From NCBI GenBank assembly GCA_937960625.1, contig CALGPD010000480.1:1-12423 (forward strand): a stretch of 12,423 nucleotides of DNA. Reading direction: 5' to 3'. This document shows positions 7,093-12,423 of this stretch, in pieces. Origin of the DNA: an uncultured Spirochaetia bacterium (lineage in GTDB: Bacteria > Spirochaetota > CALGPD01). The position numbers were made by a program, and so were the translations under genes. Numbering within the stretch: position 1 is the stretch's first letter; every line of letters starts with the position of its first letter. Below the pieces are notes generated by a model that did not search any database, had not been told where the DNA came from, and worked only from the letters and a program-made list of their open reading frames with translations.

Positions 7093-8073
7093 TTGACAGA
7101 ATTAAAAAATGCTGTTTTAAATTCCATTCAAGAGCAGTATAAAGTTAATTTTAATAAAAATCTTTTATATAATGAAAAACTTGAAATTCATACTTACCCC
7201 TTAATTTATTTACATAAAAACAGAATAGAGCTGATTAAATTATTTAAAAATGAACAGAATTTTTTAAATAATCTTGTTAAATATTTTTCAGATTATACTA
7301 TTTATTTTGTAAGTTCAGTTAATCAATATTTGGATATTAATAATACAGAGATAAATAATTTAAATTTTTTATATAAATCATTTATTAATGAAATTATGTT
7401 TTTATTGAATAGAAAAACAACATTTGAAAAATTTATTTTATACTTTAAAAATATTATGTCAGACCACTCATGTGGATTAAGTAATTTTTTTAAAAATATT
7501 AAGTCTTATGAAATTTTGAAAAAAACTTTTCAACAAAAAATTACTCCTGTTGTTTGCTCGGATTATTCCGCGGATTTTCAACTGGAAATTTTAAATCTAG
7601 CTTTAAATACGATTCAGTCTCCTGTTCTTGATATTGGATGCGGTAAAAAAGCGCATTTGGTTAAAAAACTAAAATCCTTAAACTTTGATGTTTTAGGTAT
7701 GGATAGGAATGTTATGGATAGCGCAATTACACGAAATCAGGATTGGTTTGAGTTTGATTATGGTACCAATAAATGGAAAACAATAATTTCGCATTTGGGT
7801 TTTTCAAATAACTTTTTAGCGCATCACGTTATGAATTCCGGTTTTCTTGAAGATTATACAAGGTGTTATTTGCGTATATTAAAATCACTTAAAATGGGGG
7901 GGAAATTTATCTATACACCCTCTATTAATTTTGTTGAAAAATTTTTACCGGGAAATAATTTTTTTATTCAGAAAGTCCGGGTGAATACACGTTATGCTAA
8001 TGAAATATTTAATTTAAATTTATCTGAATTGGATTCCTATTCAACAATTTCAGTTGTGGAGAAAATTGGTTAA
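7093..8073 (+). CDS. Class I SAM-dependent methyltransferase-like protein with unknown N-terminal half
   Basis: A 326-residue protein. Residues ~155-290 look like a Rossmann-fold methyltransferase: motif I SPVLDIGCGKK (176-186), an acidic end to strand 2 in DVLGMDRN (199-206), a FAHHV-like strand region (FLAHHVMNSGFLEDY, 241-255), and a motif-VI-like LKMGGKFIYTPS (266-277). It probably binds S-adenosylmethionine; the substrate is unknown. The N-terminal ~150 residues are rich in N, K, F, I and L, helical in appearance and unlike anything I know. Start is TTG 7093 after AGAGG (7083-7087); the first ATG lies far inside. It starts 32 bases after infB, probably in the same transcript, where rbfA or truB is usual. 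Base composition is strikingly low: two 60-base lines I counted (7201-7320) hold 10 and 9 G+C, against 21 in infB line 6421-6480. Confidence 0.72.
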   Translation: MTELKNAVLNSIQEQYKVNFNKNLLYNEKLEIHTYPLIYLHKNRIELIKLFKNEQNFLNNLVKYFSDYTIYFVSSVNQYLDINNTEINNLNFLYKSFINEIMFLLNRKTTFEKFILYFKNIMSDHSCGLSNFFKNIKSYEILKKTFQQKITPVVCSDYSADFQLEILNLALNTIQSPVLDIGCGKKAHLVKKLKSLNFDVLGMDRNVMDSAITRNQDWFEFDYGTNKWKTIISHLGFSNNFLAHHVMNSGFLEDYTRCYLRILKSLKMGGKFIYTPSINFVEKFLPGNNFFIQKVRVNTRYANEIFNLNLSELDSYSTISVVEKIG

Positions 8074-8208
8074 AAAAGTAGATATTTTTGTATTTTCTTG
8101 TTCAAATTTACTTGGATCAAAAAATGTTTTTTTAATTTCTTTCTATACAATAGTTTAGGATTTTTTAGCAAATAAAAAAATATTTTGGTTTATCTTATTT
8201 AAATTTTT

Positions 8209-8217
8209 TGGTATACT
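8209..8217 (+). promoter_or_regulatory. Extended -10 promoter of the ankyrin gene
   Basis: TGG directly before TATACT (8212-8217) matches the extended -10 form TGnTATAAT. The -35 region is poor (TTTATC at 17-base spacing), as is usual for such promoters. Predicted start is near 8224, giving a leader of about 100 bases. The rest of 8074-8211 is AT-rich, with nothing else I can support. Confidence 0.58.
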
Positions 8218-8234
8218 ATGCTCTAAGGTTAATA

Positions 8235-8261
8235 AAAAATGATAATCATTAAATCATTTTT
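8235..8261 (+). promoter_or_regulatory. Fur-box-like palindrome downstream of the ankyrin promoter
   Basis: AATGATAATCATT (8238-8250) is a perfect odd palindrome centred on A8244. The 19 bases 8235-8253 match the enterobacterial Fur consensus GATAATGATAATCATTATC at 15 positions, including all of its central 14. A further half site, ATCAT, follows at 8253-8257, so AAAAATGAT (8235-8243) also pairs with ATCATTTTT (8253-8261). It sits about 20 bases downstream of the predicted start, where a repressor could block initiation or elongation. Binding by a Fur-family metalloregulator is inference; an AT-rich hairpin is the alternative. Confidence 0.5.
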
Positions 8262-8323
8262 ATGCGGTCATATTTAAAAATTAAAATATCTACAGTCATT
8301 GTTTTATTATTTCTGGAGAATAT

Positions 8324-9691
8324 ATGAATAAAAATTATTATGTAGATGATAGCGTTTTTAATAAATTTTTAGACGCTAGAGATTTCGCTTCTTTGCTTTC
8401 TTTATTCAAACGCGGATTTGATATAAATTCTACAAATGAACTGGGCCAGACAGCTTTAATGTTATCCGCTAAACATGGGGATATTCAGCTTGTTAATTTT
8501 CTACTTAAAAAAGGTGCGATAGTAAATACTAGAGATGAGGAATTATTTACTCCGCTGATGTATGCTGCTGAATCAGGAAATATTGATATTGTGAAAATAC
8601 TCGTTAGCTATGGAGCGGATATTCACGCTTTAGATATCTATGGACGAAATATACTCATACACTCTGTTAATAATCTTAATTGTCTTTCTTATTTTATAAG
8701 TAATAATGTTGATGTAAATGTTAGTGATGATAACGGAAAAACAGTATTAATGTATGCAAGTGAAATTCCGGATAATTTAAACACTATCAATTATTTAATA
8801 TCTTTGGGCGCTGATAAGTTTAAAAAAGATAATGACGGCGCTGATGTTTTAATGTATGCAACGCGTTCAGCTGATATTTCAATAGTAGATTTTTTCTTAA
8901 AATCGGGAATTTCTGTAGAAAATCTCGATGTTTGGGGAATGAATGCTTTATTTTACGCTGCTGAAATGGGGCATTATCACGTTATGGAATATTTAGTTAA
9001 TGCGGGTTCTGAAAAAATTATTTTTGATAATGAACAAAGAAATACACTAATGGCTGCAATTTACAGCGGCGATTATAACTCGGTTAAGTTTTTAATAAAT
9101 AAAAATATTGATTTAAATTTACCGGATGAAGACGGAAATACTGCATTAATTTACGCGGCCAAAACCGGTGATTGTGAAATTATTAAATTATTAATCAGTT
9201 TCGGAGCAGATTTAAATACTTTTGACCGTGCAGGCAGGAACGTACTAATGATTAGTGCTTATATTGGAAATTTTGATGCGCTAAAGTATTTTCATGCTCA
9301 GGGGTGTTCATTCGATTTAAAAGATTATACTGGTTCTTCGGCTTTAATTTATGCAATTCTCGGAGGGCATAATAATATAATAAAATGGCTGGTAAATCAC
9401 GGTGCTGATACCGGTGTTGTAACTGATGAAGGTAAAACTGCATTAATGTTTGCGGCTTTGCTGGGTAATGCATTTGCAACGGAAATTTTATCCAAAGCTT
9501 CAAATATCAATGAATGTGATTGTTATGGCCAAAACGCATTAATGCATGGGATTTCAAGCGGTAATCATGAATGTGTTGAGATTTTAATGTATTCAGGTGC
9601 GGATAAACTACGTGAAGATAATGCAGGTTTGAATGCTTTAAAATTGGCTAAAGAGAAAGGTATCCCCGAAATATTAAACCTATTAAGCTGA
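8324..9691 (+). CDS. Ankyrin-repeat protein, 13 repeats
   Basis: A 455-residue protein made almost entirely of ankyrin repeats. After an N-terminal cap (~1-37, SVFNKFLDARDFASLLSLFK) come about 13 units of ~33 residues from ~38 to the end. Typical units are DEDGNTALIYAAKTGDCEII followed by KLLISFGADLN, and many carry the LMYAA/LIYAA version of the TPLHLAA motif. Repeats 3 and 4 are irregular in length (NNLNCLSYF; SEIPDNLNTINYL). Ankyrin solenoids bind other proteins and have no catalytic activity. There is no signal peptide, membrane span or extra domain, so it should act in the cytosol. ATG 8324 follows TGGAGAAT. It has its own promoter and a Fur-like operator candidate. The partner is unknown; a bacterial precedent (AnkB of Pseudomonas, linked to catalase) exists, but no such gene is beside it here. 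Confidence 0.95.
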   Translation: MNKNYYVDDSVFNKFLDARDFASLLSLFKRGFDINSTNELGQTALMLSAKHGDIQLVNFLLKKGAIVNTRDEELFTPLMYAAESGNIDIVKILVSYGADIHALDIYGRNILIHSVNNLNCLSYFISNNVDVNVSDDNGKTVLMYASEIPDNLNTINYLISLGADKFKKDNDGADVLMYATRSADISIVDFFLKSGISVENLDVWGMNALFYAAEMGHYHVMEYLVNAGSEKIIFDNEQRNTLMAAIYSGDYNSVKFLINKNIDLNLPDEDGNTALIYAAKTGDCEIIKLLISFGADLNTFDRAGRNVLMISAYIGNFDALKYFHAQGCSFDLKDYTGSSALIYAILGGHNNIIKWLVNHGADTGVVTDEGKTALMFAALLGNAFATEILSKASNINECDCYGQNALMHGISSGNHECVEILMYSGADKLREDNAGLNALKLAKEKGIPEILNLLS

Positions 9692-9692
9692 T

Positions 9693-9716
9693 AATATTCT
9701 TTCCGGAAAATATTTT
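9693..9716 (+). terminator. Weak possible terminator after the ankyrin gene
   Basis: AATATT-C-TT (9693-9701) can pair with AAAATATT (9707-9714), with one bulged C and a small TCCGG loop, followed by TTC. The hairpin is AT-rich and the U tract short, so this is a weak candidate starting one base after the stop codon. Confidence 0.3.
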
Positions 9717-9764
9717 CAATTAATAACATCTATCAATAAAGAATTTTTATTTTTTTTACCGATA

Positions 9765-9782
9765 ATTATTAAAATTAATAAT
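9765..9782. repeat. AT-only inverted repeat
   Basis: ATTATTAA and TTAATAAT are perfect 8-base arms separated by AA, lying a few bases upstream of a predicted promoter -35 box (9786). It contains only A and T, so chance is a real possibility in this composition; a DNA-bending or binding site is the other. Confidence 0.35.
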
Positions 9783-9785
9783 AGT

Positions 9786-9814
9786 TTTACATTATATTGA
9801 AATAATGTTAATAT
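9786..9814 (+). promoter_or_regulatory. Promoter of the acidic small-protein gene
   Basis: TTTACA (9786-9791) and TAATAT (9809-9814) are 17 bases apart. A second pair, TTGAAA (9797-9802) and TATTAG (9820-9825), also 17 apart, overlaps it. Either would give a leader of roughly 40-55 bases before the ATG at 9874. Confidence 0.5.
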
Positions 9815-9853
9815 ATTTTTATTAGATTAATAATAACGTTAATTAGAATATTG

Positions 9854-9870
9854 CCGCTAGTAGCGGAGGA
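9854..9870 (+). promoter_or_regulatory. Hairpin overlapping a strong ribosome binding site
   Basis: CCGCT (9854-9858) and AGCGG (9862-9866) form a 5-bp GC-rich stem with an AGT loop. The 3' arm supplies the first two G of the Shine-Dalgarno GGAGGA (9865-9870), three bases before ATG 9874. It is a GC-rich island in very AT-rich surroundings. Folding would partly hide the ribosome site. Confidence 0.5.
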
Positions 9871-9873
9871 TTA

Positions 9874-10077
9874 ATGGAACCAAATCATAAGAAAGATGAT
9901 GAACTTATGGAAAATATTAAGTTTATTGAAGAAGAACCAAATATTATTGATGAAGATAATCCGGTGGAAGACGAACCCGCTATTGAAAAATTGGATTCAA
10001 GCGAGCCGGATGAAGAGCTTGAACGCGTTATGAATGTTGATGAATTGGAAAAGAATAAAAATCAGGATAATCAATAA
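9874..10077 (+). CDS. Small highly acidic hypothetical protein
   Basis: A 67-residue protein with 25 acidic (16 Glu, 9 Asp) and only 7 basic (Lys/Arg) residues, no cysteine and almost no aromatic residue. It is expected to be soluble, very acidic and largely disordered or helical. Motif-like stretches are FIEEEPNIIDEDNPVEDEP and EPDEELERVMNVDELEKN. I do not recognise a family. The strong GGAGGA ribosome site three bases before the ATG and a reasonable promoter upstream support a real gene. It stands alone between the ankyrin gene and a repeat-rich gap. Possible roles such as a DNA-mimic, an anti-factor or an adaptor are guesses from charge alone. Confidence 0.7.
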   Translation: MEPNHKKDDELMENIKFIEEEPNIIDEDNPVEDEPAIEKLDSSEPDEELERVMNVDELEKNKNQDNQ

Positions 10078-10130
10078 ATTTTTTCAGTGATTGAATCTAA
10101 CCTATAAAAAGCAATTTCATTTTTTAATAG

Positions 10131-10179
10131 AAAATACAAATTCTTAAAGTTAACCAAAATCCTATAGTTTTTGTATTTT
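10131..10179. repeat. 10-bp inverted repeat with 29-base spacer
   Basis: AAAATACAAA (10131-10140) and TTTGTATTTT (10170-10179) are exact reverse complements. A third partial copy, AAAATACA, occurs at 10222-10229. The 3' arm ends 16 bases before a TATAAT box (10196-10201). Confidence 0.55.
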
Positions 10180-10213
10180 GTTTCAAGGAATAAGGTATAA
10201 TTTTTAACCTTAA

Positions 10214-10306
10214 ATGAACACAAAATACACAAAATTAAGCAGGGATAAAGCAAGAATTAAAAAATTTTTGACATTGATTGATATGAAATCAAATCAAAAA
10301 TCTTGA
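10214..10306 (+). CDS. Possible basic 30-residue peptide (very tentative)
   Basis: ATG 10214 to TGA 10304-10306 encodes a peptide beginning MNTKYTKLSRDKARIKKFLT, with ten Lys/Arg. A perfect TATAAT at 10196-10201 would start transcription near 10208, so the message would be almost leaderless. There is no Shine-Dalgarno and no good -35. The frame also runs through the inverted repeats at 10274-10297. The composition looks coding-like, but an open frame of this length is common by chance; comparative data would be needed to accept it. Confidence 0.2.
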   Translation: MNTKYTKLSRDKARIKKFLTLIDMKSNQKS

Positions 10307-10318
10307 CTTTCATATTCA
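10268..10318. repeat. Overlapping, mutually exclusive inverted repeats
   Basis: TTGATTGAT (10274-10282) pairs with ATCAAATCAA (10288-10297), with one bulged A. ATATGAAA (10281-10288) pairs with TTTCATAT (10308-10315) across 19 bases, extended by TG/CA. The two share 10281-10288 and cannot form together. Two TTGAC copies, at 10268 and 10303, lie 35 bases apart. The arrangement resembles an operator cluster or a switching RNA fold; function is unknown. Confidence 0.45.
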
Positions 10319-10351
10319 ATTTATTCTTTCAAAATTTTATTTAAGTTAATT

Positions 10352-10375
10352 CTAAAAATATTATAATATTTTTAG
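10352..10375. repeat. 24-bp perfect palindrome
   Basis: CTAAAAATATTA (10352-10363) is followed without spacer by its exact reverse complement, TAATATTTTTAG (10364-10375). It begins 16 bases beyond the stop of the minus-strand DUF6485-like gene. It contains TATAAT on both strands. It is not followed by a T run on either strand, so it is not a standard intrinsic terminator, though an AT-rich end hairpin is possible. Confidence 0.7.
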
Positions 10376-10390
10376 GGATTAATAATAGTA

Positions 10391-10585
10391 TTACTTATTT
10401 AATTTTAAAAAATGACGTATGCTTCTATCATATGTTTTTTCAGCGTTGTCCGGAAAATAACATGCCGGCAATTCATTCATTCTTCTATGATAAGCTATAC
10501 ATTCGCAGCACCGCCCCTTTCGTGAGCAGGGCTCATAAGAACAATTGCACATTTCCATATTTTTACTGTAATTTTCACATTTCAT
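10391..10585 (-). CDS. Cysteine-rich small protein, DUF6485-like
   Basis: A 64-residue protein with eight cysteines (C3, C13, C15, C20, C26, C27, C29, C42), arranged as CNCSYEPCSRKGRCCECIAYHRR, then ELPACYFP and TYDRSIRHF. This CxCxYxxCxRKGxCCECxxYH...LPACYFP...YDRSIxxF pattern is what I recall for DUF6485, a family of unknown function found in anaerobes and probably binding metal (zinc or an iron-sulfur cluster) through its cysteines. No signal peptide is seen, so it should be cytosolic. ATG 10585-10583 follows GGAG at a normal distance. It is transcribed divergently from fliD, with tandem 16-bp repeats upstream, and ends near a 24-bp palindrome. Confidence 0.88.
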   Translation of the reverse strand: MKCENYSKNMEMCNCSYEPCSRKGRCCECIAYHRRMNELPACYFPDNAEKTYDRSIRHFLKLNK

Positions 10586-10615
10586 TTTTTTCTCCGTTAT
10601 ATTGAAAGGTTGAAC

Positions 10616-10655
10616 TGATAATTTTACTAATCTAAGTGTTGGTAATTTTACTTAT
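10616..10655. repeat. Tandem 16-bp direct repeats in the divergent intergenic region
   Basis: TGATAATTTTACTAAT (10616-10631) and TGGTAATTTTACTTAT (10640-10655) match at 14 of 16 positions with a 24-base period. They lie 31 bases upstream of the DUF6485-like ATG, between it and fliD. Paired direct repeats of this kind often bind a regulator; here this is inference. I could not find a convincing promoter for the minus-strand gene. Confidence 0.6.
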
Positions 10656-10761
10656 TTGATATTTTAAAAAAAAGTTAACATAATACAGAAAAAACGTTAA
10701 ATATTTTTTTTAGGATTACGATAAAGTTAATGAAAGGCGATTTGCCGGAATATATTTTCCG

Positions 10762-10790
10762 TTGAAATTTCGGTAAAAATAGCTTATAAT
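10762..10790 (+). promoter_or_regulatory. Sigma70-type promoter of fliD
   Basis: TTGAAA (10762-10767) and a perfect TATAAT (10785-10790) are 17 bases apart, giving a start near 10797 and a leader of about 24 bases before ATG 10821. The -35 box overlaps the palindrome GAAATTTC (10764-10771) and is preceded by a small inverted repeat, CGGAA/TTCCG (10746-10761). Confidence 0.75.
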
Positions 10791-10820
10791 TTTATTTAGA
10801 TTGAATAGGAGATTACTAAT

Positions 10821-12423
10821 ATGCCGGCACCTAATGTTTTCGGATTATCCGGTTCTAAAATGAATTGGGAAAAATCACTTGAAAAAATAATGGCTGCTTA
10901 TAAAAAGCGGCTTAAAGGTTTTGAGTTGGTTGAATGGGAAACACAGCAAAAAATTAATGCATGGAAAATGTTCAGAACCAAATTGCAGGAATTAAGAGCA
11001 GCCGGAAAATTTTTATATGACCCTATCAATGGGCCTTTCAATCAGATGACAGTTGAATCTACTGATAAACGCGCTTTTTCTGCAACTACAAACAGGACCG
11101 CAAAACCGGGAAATTTTAAAATTGAGGTATTGCAGGTTGCTAGCGCGGATATATTTCAAAGTGATACGATTAAACAAGATGAGAATTTGCCTAAAGCAAG
11201 TTTTACTATACGCTGTGGAAAAAAAAGTTTTAAAATAGATTATACCGGCGGGCCTGTGGGCAAATTAGTTGAAGTAATTAACAGAGTTGCAGGAAAAATT
11301 GTAGAAGCTTCAACCATAAACGTTGACGGAGTTAACGTTGCCCTTGTAATAAGAGGCACTAAAAGCGGAAAAGCGAATAAATTATACTTTGTAAAAACCG
11401 ACCCAATGCTCTTTAAAATTGGTTTGTTGACTAAAAAAGATGAAAGTGTTTCCAAAGTTGATTTTAATAAACCGAATGATTTTAGAGCTAGAATGGGAAC
11501 TCCTTTTGTGAAAAATTCAATTTTAAGTTTAACTCCGGAATCAAAAAGCGAATATGTTTTTCAAAATAATATTATCCCCAAAACAGGTTTTACTGTAGAG
11601 TTTAGTACAAGGCTGATAAAAGTCGCTGTACCTAAACCAATAATTAGAATATCAAATAAAGATAAAAATAAAAAGAAAACCGGAATGCCTGATGTTAATA
11701 TAAATAATGTGAATATTGGTACAATTGATAAAATAAAAATCGGGCCTTACGATATTCACGGTGAGAATTTAAAGTCAAAACTTAAGGAAAAAAAGAAACT
11801 AAAACCTGTTAATAACGCAAATAATAACAATACCGGCAACGCAAACCGGAACACAAACGGGAACAATGCGAATGTTGATACCGGAGTCTTAATATTTCAA
11901 CATGGCGGCGAGGTTATAAAAACAATTCAAGTTAAAGATACTTCCGCATGGAAAAAATATTCCTTAAGCTTAAATGATATAAAGGGAAGGACTTTCGATA
12001 GAGTAATTTTCGTTAATAATAATAAGAACCGCAGGGTTGAGTTTAATAAACTCATTATTACTGACGGAGAGCAAAAAATTAGGGCTAAAAATTATGTATC
12101 AAAAGCTAAAGATGCAATTATTAAGTATAACGGAATAAAAATAAGGCGCCCGACTAACAATATTGATAAGTTAATTAAGGGAGTAACCATACAGGTAAAA
12201 AGAAGAACAAATGGCGCTGAGACTTTAAAAGTTGATTATGATAATAAAAAGCTTGTTAAAGCTGTGAAAGAGTTTATTATCCATTATAACAATGCTATGG
12301 ATTATATTTGGTATGTAACTCAATATAAAACTAGGCGTGAATATAAAGAACGTTTTGCGTGGAGACAAAAAGTTGAGAACATGGATGACCAGAAAAAAAA
12401 CCGGATGGCATTAACAGGTAAAC
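10821..12423 (+). CDS. fliD: Flagellar hook-associated protein 2 / filament cap FliD (3' incomplete)
   Basis: 534 residues are visible; the frame is open to the right edge. FliD caps the growing flagellar filament and folds flagellin into place. It is exported without a signal peptide, as seen here. The N-terminal block is typical (WEKSLEKIMAAYKKRL...ETQQKINAWKMFRTKLQELR, FLYDPINGPFNQMTVESTDKRAFSATTNR, then NFKIEVLQVASAD at 98-110). A second conserved block is at ~424-500 (AKDAIIKYNGIKIRRPTNNI, DKLIKGVTIQV, KEFIIHYNNAMDYI). Between them lie a lysine-rich stretch, an asparagine-rich linker (331-351, 13 Asn) and a beta-rich inserted domain (~354-418, VLIFQHGGEVIKTIQV...RVIFVNNN) like that of spirochaete FliD. 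Start ATG 10821 follows TAGGAG. About 100-150 residues are probably missing. The homology call is firm for FliD and moderate for the spirochaete assignment. Confidence 0.88.
   Translation, partial: MPAPNVFGLSGSKMNWEKSLEKIMAAYKKRLKGFELVEWETQQKINAWKMFRTKLQELRAAGKFLYDPINGPFNQMTVESTDKRAFSATTNRTAKPGNFKIEVLQVASADIFQSDTIKQDENLPKASFTIRCGKKSFKIDYTGGPVGKLVEVINRVAGKIVEASTINVDGVNVALVIRGTKSGKANKLYFVKTDPMLFKIGLLTKKDESVSKVDFNKPNDFRARMGTPFVKNSILSLTPESKSEYVFQNNIIPKTGFTVEFSTRLIKVAVPKPIIRISNKDKNKKKTGMPDVNINNVNIGTIDKIKIGPYDIHGENLKSKLKEKKKLKPVNNANNNNTGNANRNTNGNNANVDTGVLIFQHGGEVIKTIQVKDTSAWKKYSLSLNDIKGRTFDRVIFVNNNKNRRVEFNKLIITDGEQKIRAKNYVSKAKDAIIKYNGIKIRRPTNNIDKLIKGVTIQVKRRTNGAETLKVDYDNKKLVKAVKEFIIHYNNAMDYIWYVTQYKTRREYKERFAWRQKVENMDDQKKNRMALTGK

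Larger units (their letters stand above)
10078..10390. other. Gene-poor AT-rich gap with several inverted repeats
   Basis: These 313 bases contain no gene I can firmly support. They hold an inverted repeat (10131-10179), a perfect TATAAT at 10196-10201, a possible 30-codon frame (10214-10306), overlapping inverted repeats (10268-10318) and a 24-bp perfect palindrome (10352-10375). The minus-strand open frame over 10071-10253 has no ribosome site and odd composition and is taken as chance. The stretch could hide a small RNA, but no GC-rich terminated structure is visible. Confidence 0.6.

Noticed and set aside
9252..9503. 83-codon minus-strand frame in the ankyrin gene
   Set aside because: It arises from repeated codons of the solenoid read in antisense; no ribosome site.
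10071..10253. 60-codon minus-strand frame beginning MLYPCLILCILC
   Set aside because: No Shine-Dalgarno, composition expected from AT-rich noncoding DNA, and it overlaps repeats. The hydrophobic start alone is not enough to call a membrane peptide.
10722..10751. Sigma28 promoter for fliD
   Set aside because: The -35 and -10 elements are recognisable, but the 14-base gap is three longer than the usual 11, and a near-consensus sigma70 promoter lies closer to the gene.
11053..11455. Short open frames on both strands inside fliD
   Set aside because: They overlap the continuous fliD frame, which has clear family motifs.
1..12423. tRNA, rRNA, CRISPR arrays, insertion sequences, prophage genes
   Set aside because: I looked for cloverleaf-type structures, regularly spaced repeats, terminal inverted repeats with transposase frames and phage motifs, and found none.

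Overview
The window is low-GC bacterial chromosome. It most likely comes from a motile spirochaete. The best clue is the gene at the right edge, a FliD-type flagellar cap protein with a long extra domain before its second conserved block, which is the arrangement I associate with spirochaete FliD. A rimP-nusA-infB block, a CBS+PP2C phosphatase and an LMYAA-type ankyrin solenoid fit that background. The genus cannot be fixed by eye.

Layout. 1-177 is the 3' end of a gene resembling the C-terminus of low-molecular-weight phosphatase/arsenate reductase. 334-1602 (+) encodes a CBS-pair plus SpoIIE-type PP2C phosphatase, with a hairpin at the start of its message. It converges on a minus-strand pair, an ADP-ribosylglycohydrolase-family protein (1648-2430) and an unknown 63-aa protein (2432-2623); a bidirectional terminator at 1622-1647 separates the two. 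From 2728 to 7060 lies the translation/transcription operon rimP-nusA-infB. It starts with a good sigma70 promoter followed almost immediately by a terminator-like hairpin. A very AT-rich gene with a methyltransferase core follows (7093-8073), where rbfA and truB would be expected. An extended -10 promoter with a Fur-box-like palindrome just downstream precedes a 455-aa ankyrin-repeat protein (8324-9691). Then come a very acidic 67-aa protein (9874-10077), about 310 bases of gene-poor AT-rich DNA rich in inverted repeats, a cysteine-rich DUF6485-like protein on the minus strand (10391-10585), and fliD (10821 to the right edge, 3' incomplete).

How it works together. The core is a housekeeping operon for 30S maturation (RimP), transcription elongation/termination (NusA) and translation initiation (IF2). 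Its leader looks like a NusA-style termination attenuator. The other genes appear independently regulated, each with its own promoter and in several cases its own palindromic or repeated site. I see no CRISPR array, tRNA, rRNA, insertion sequence or phage gene. No strong case for a wholly new multi-gene system emerged. The best leads are the rimP-nusA leader, the Fur-like operator of the ankyrin gene, the coupled 63-aa/ADP-ribosylglycohydrolase pair, and the repeat-rich intergenic DNA on either side of the DUF6485 gene.
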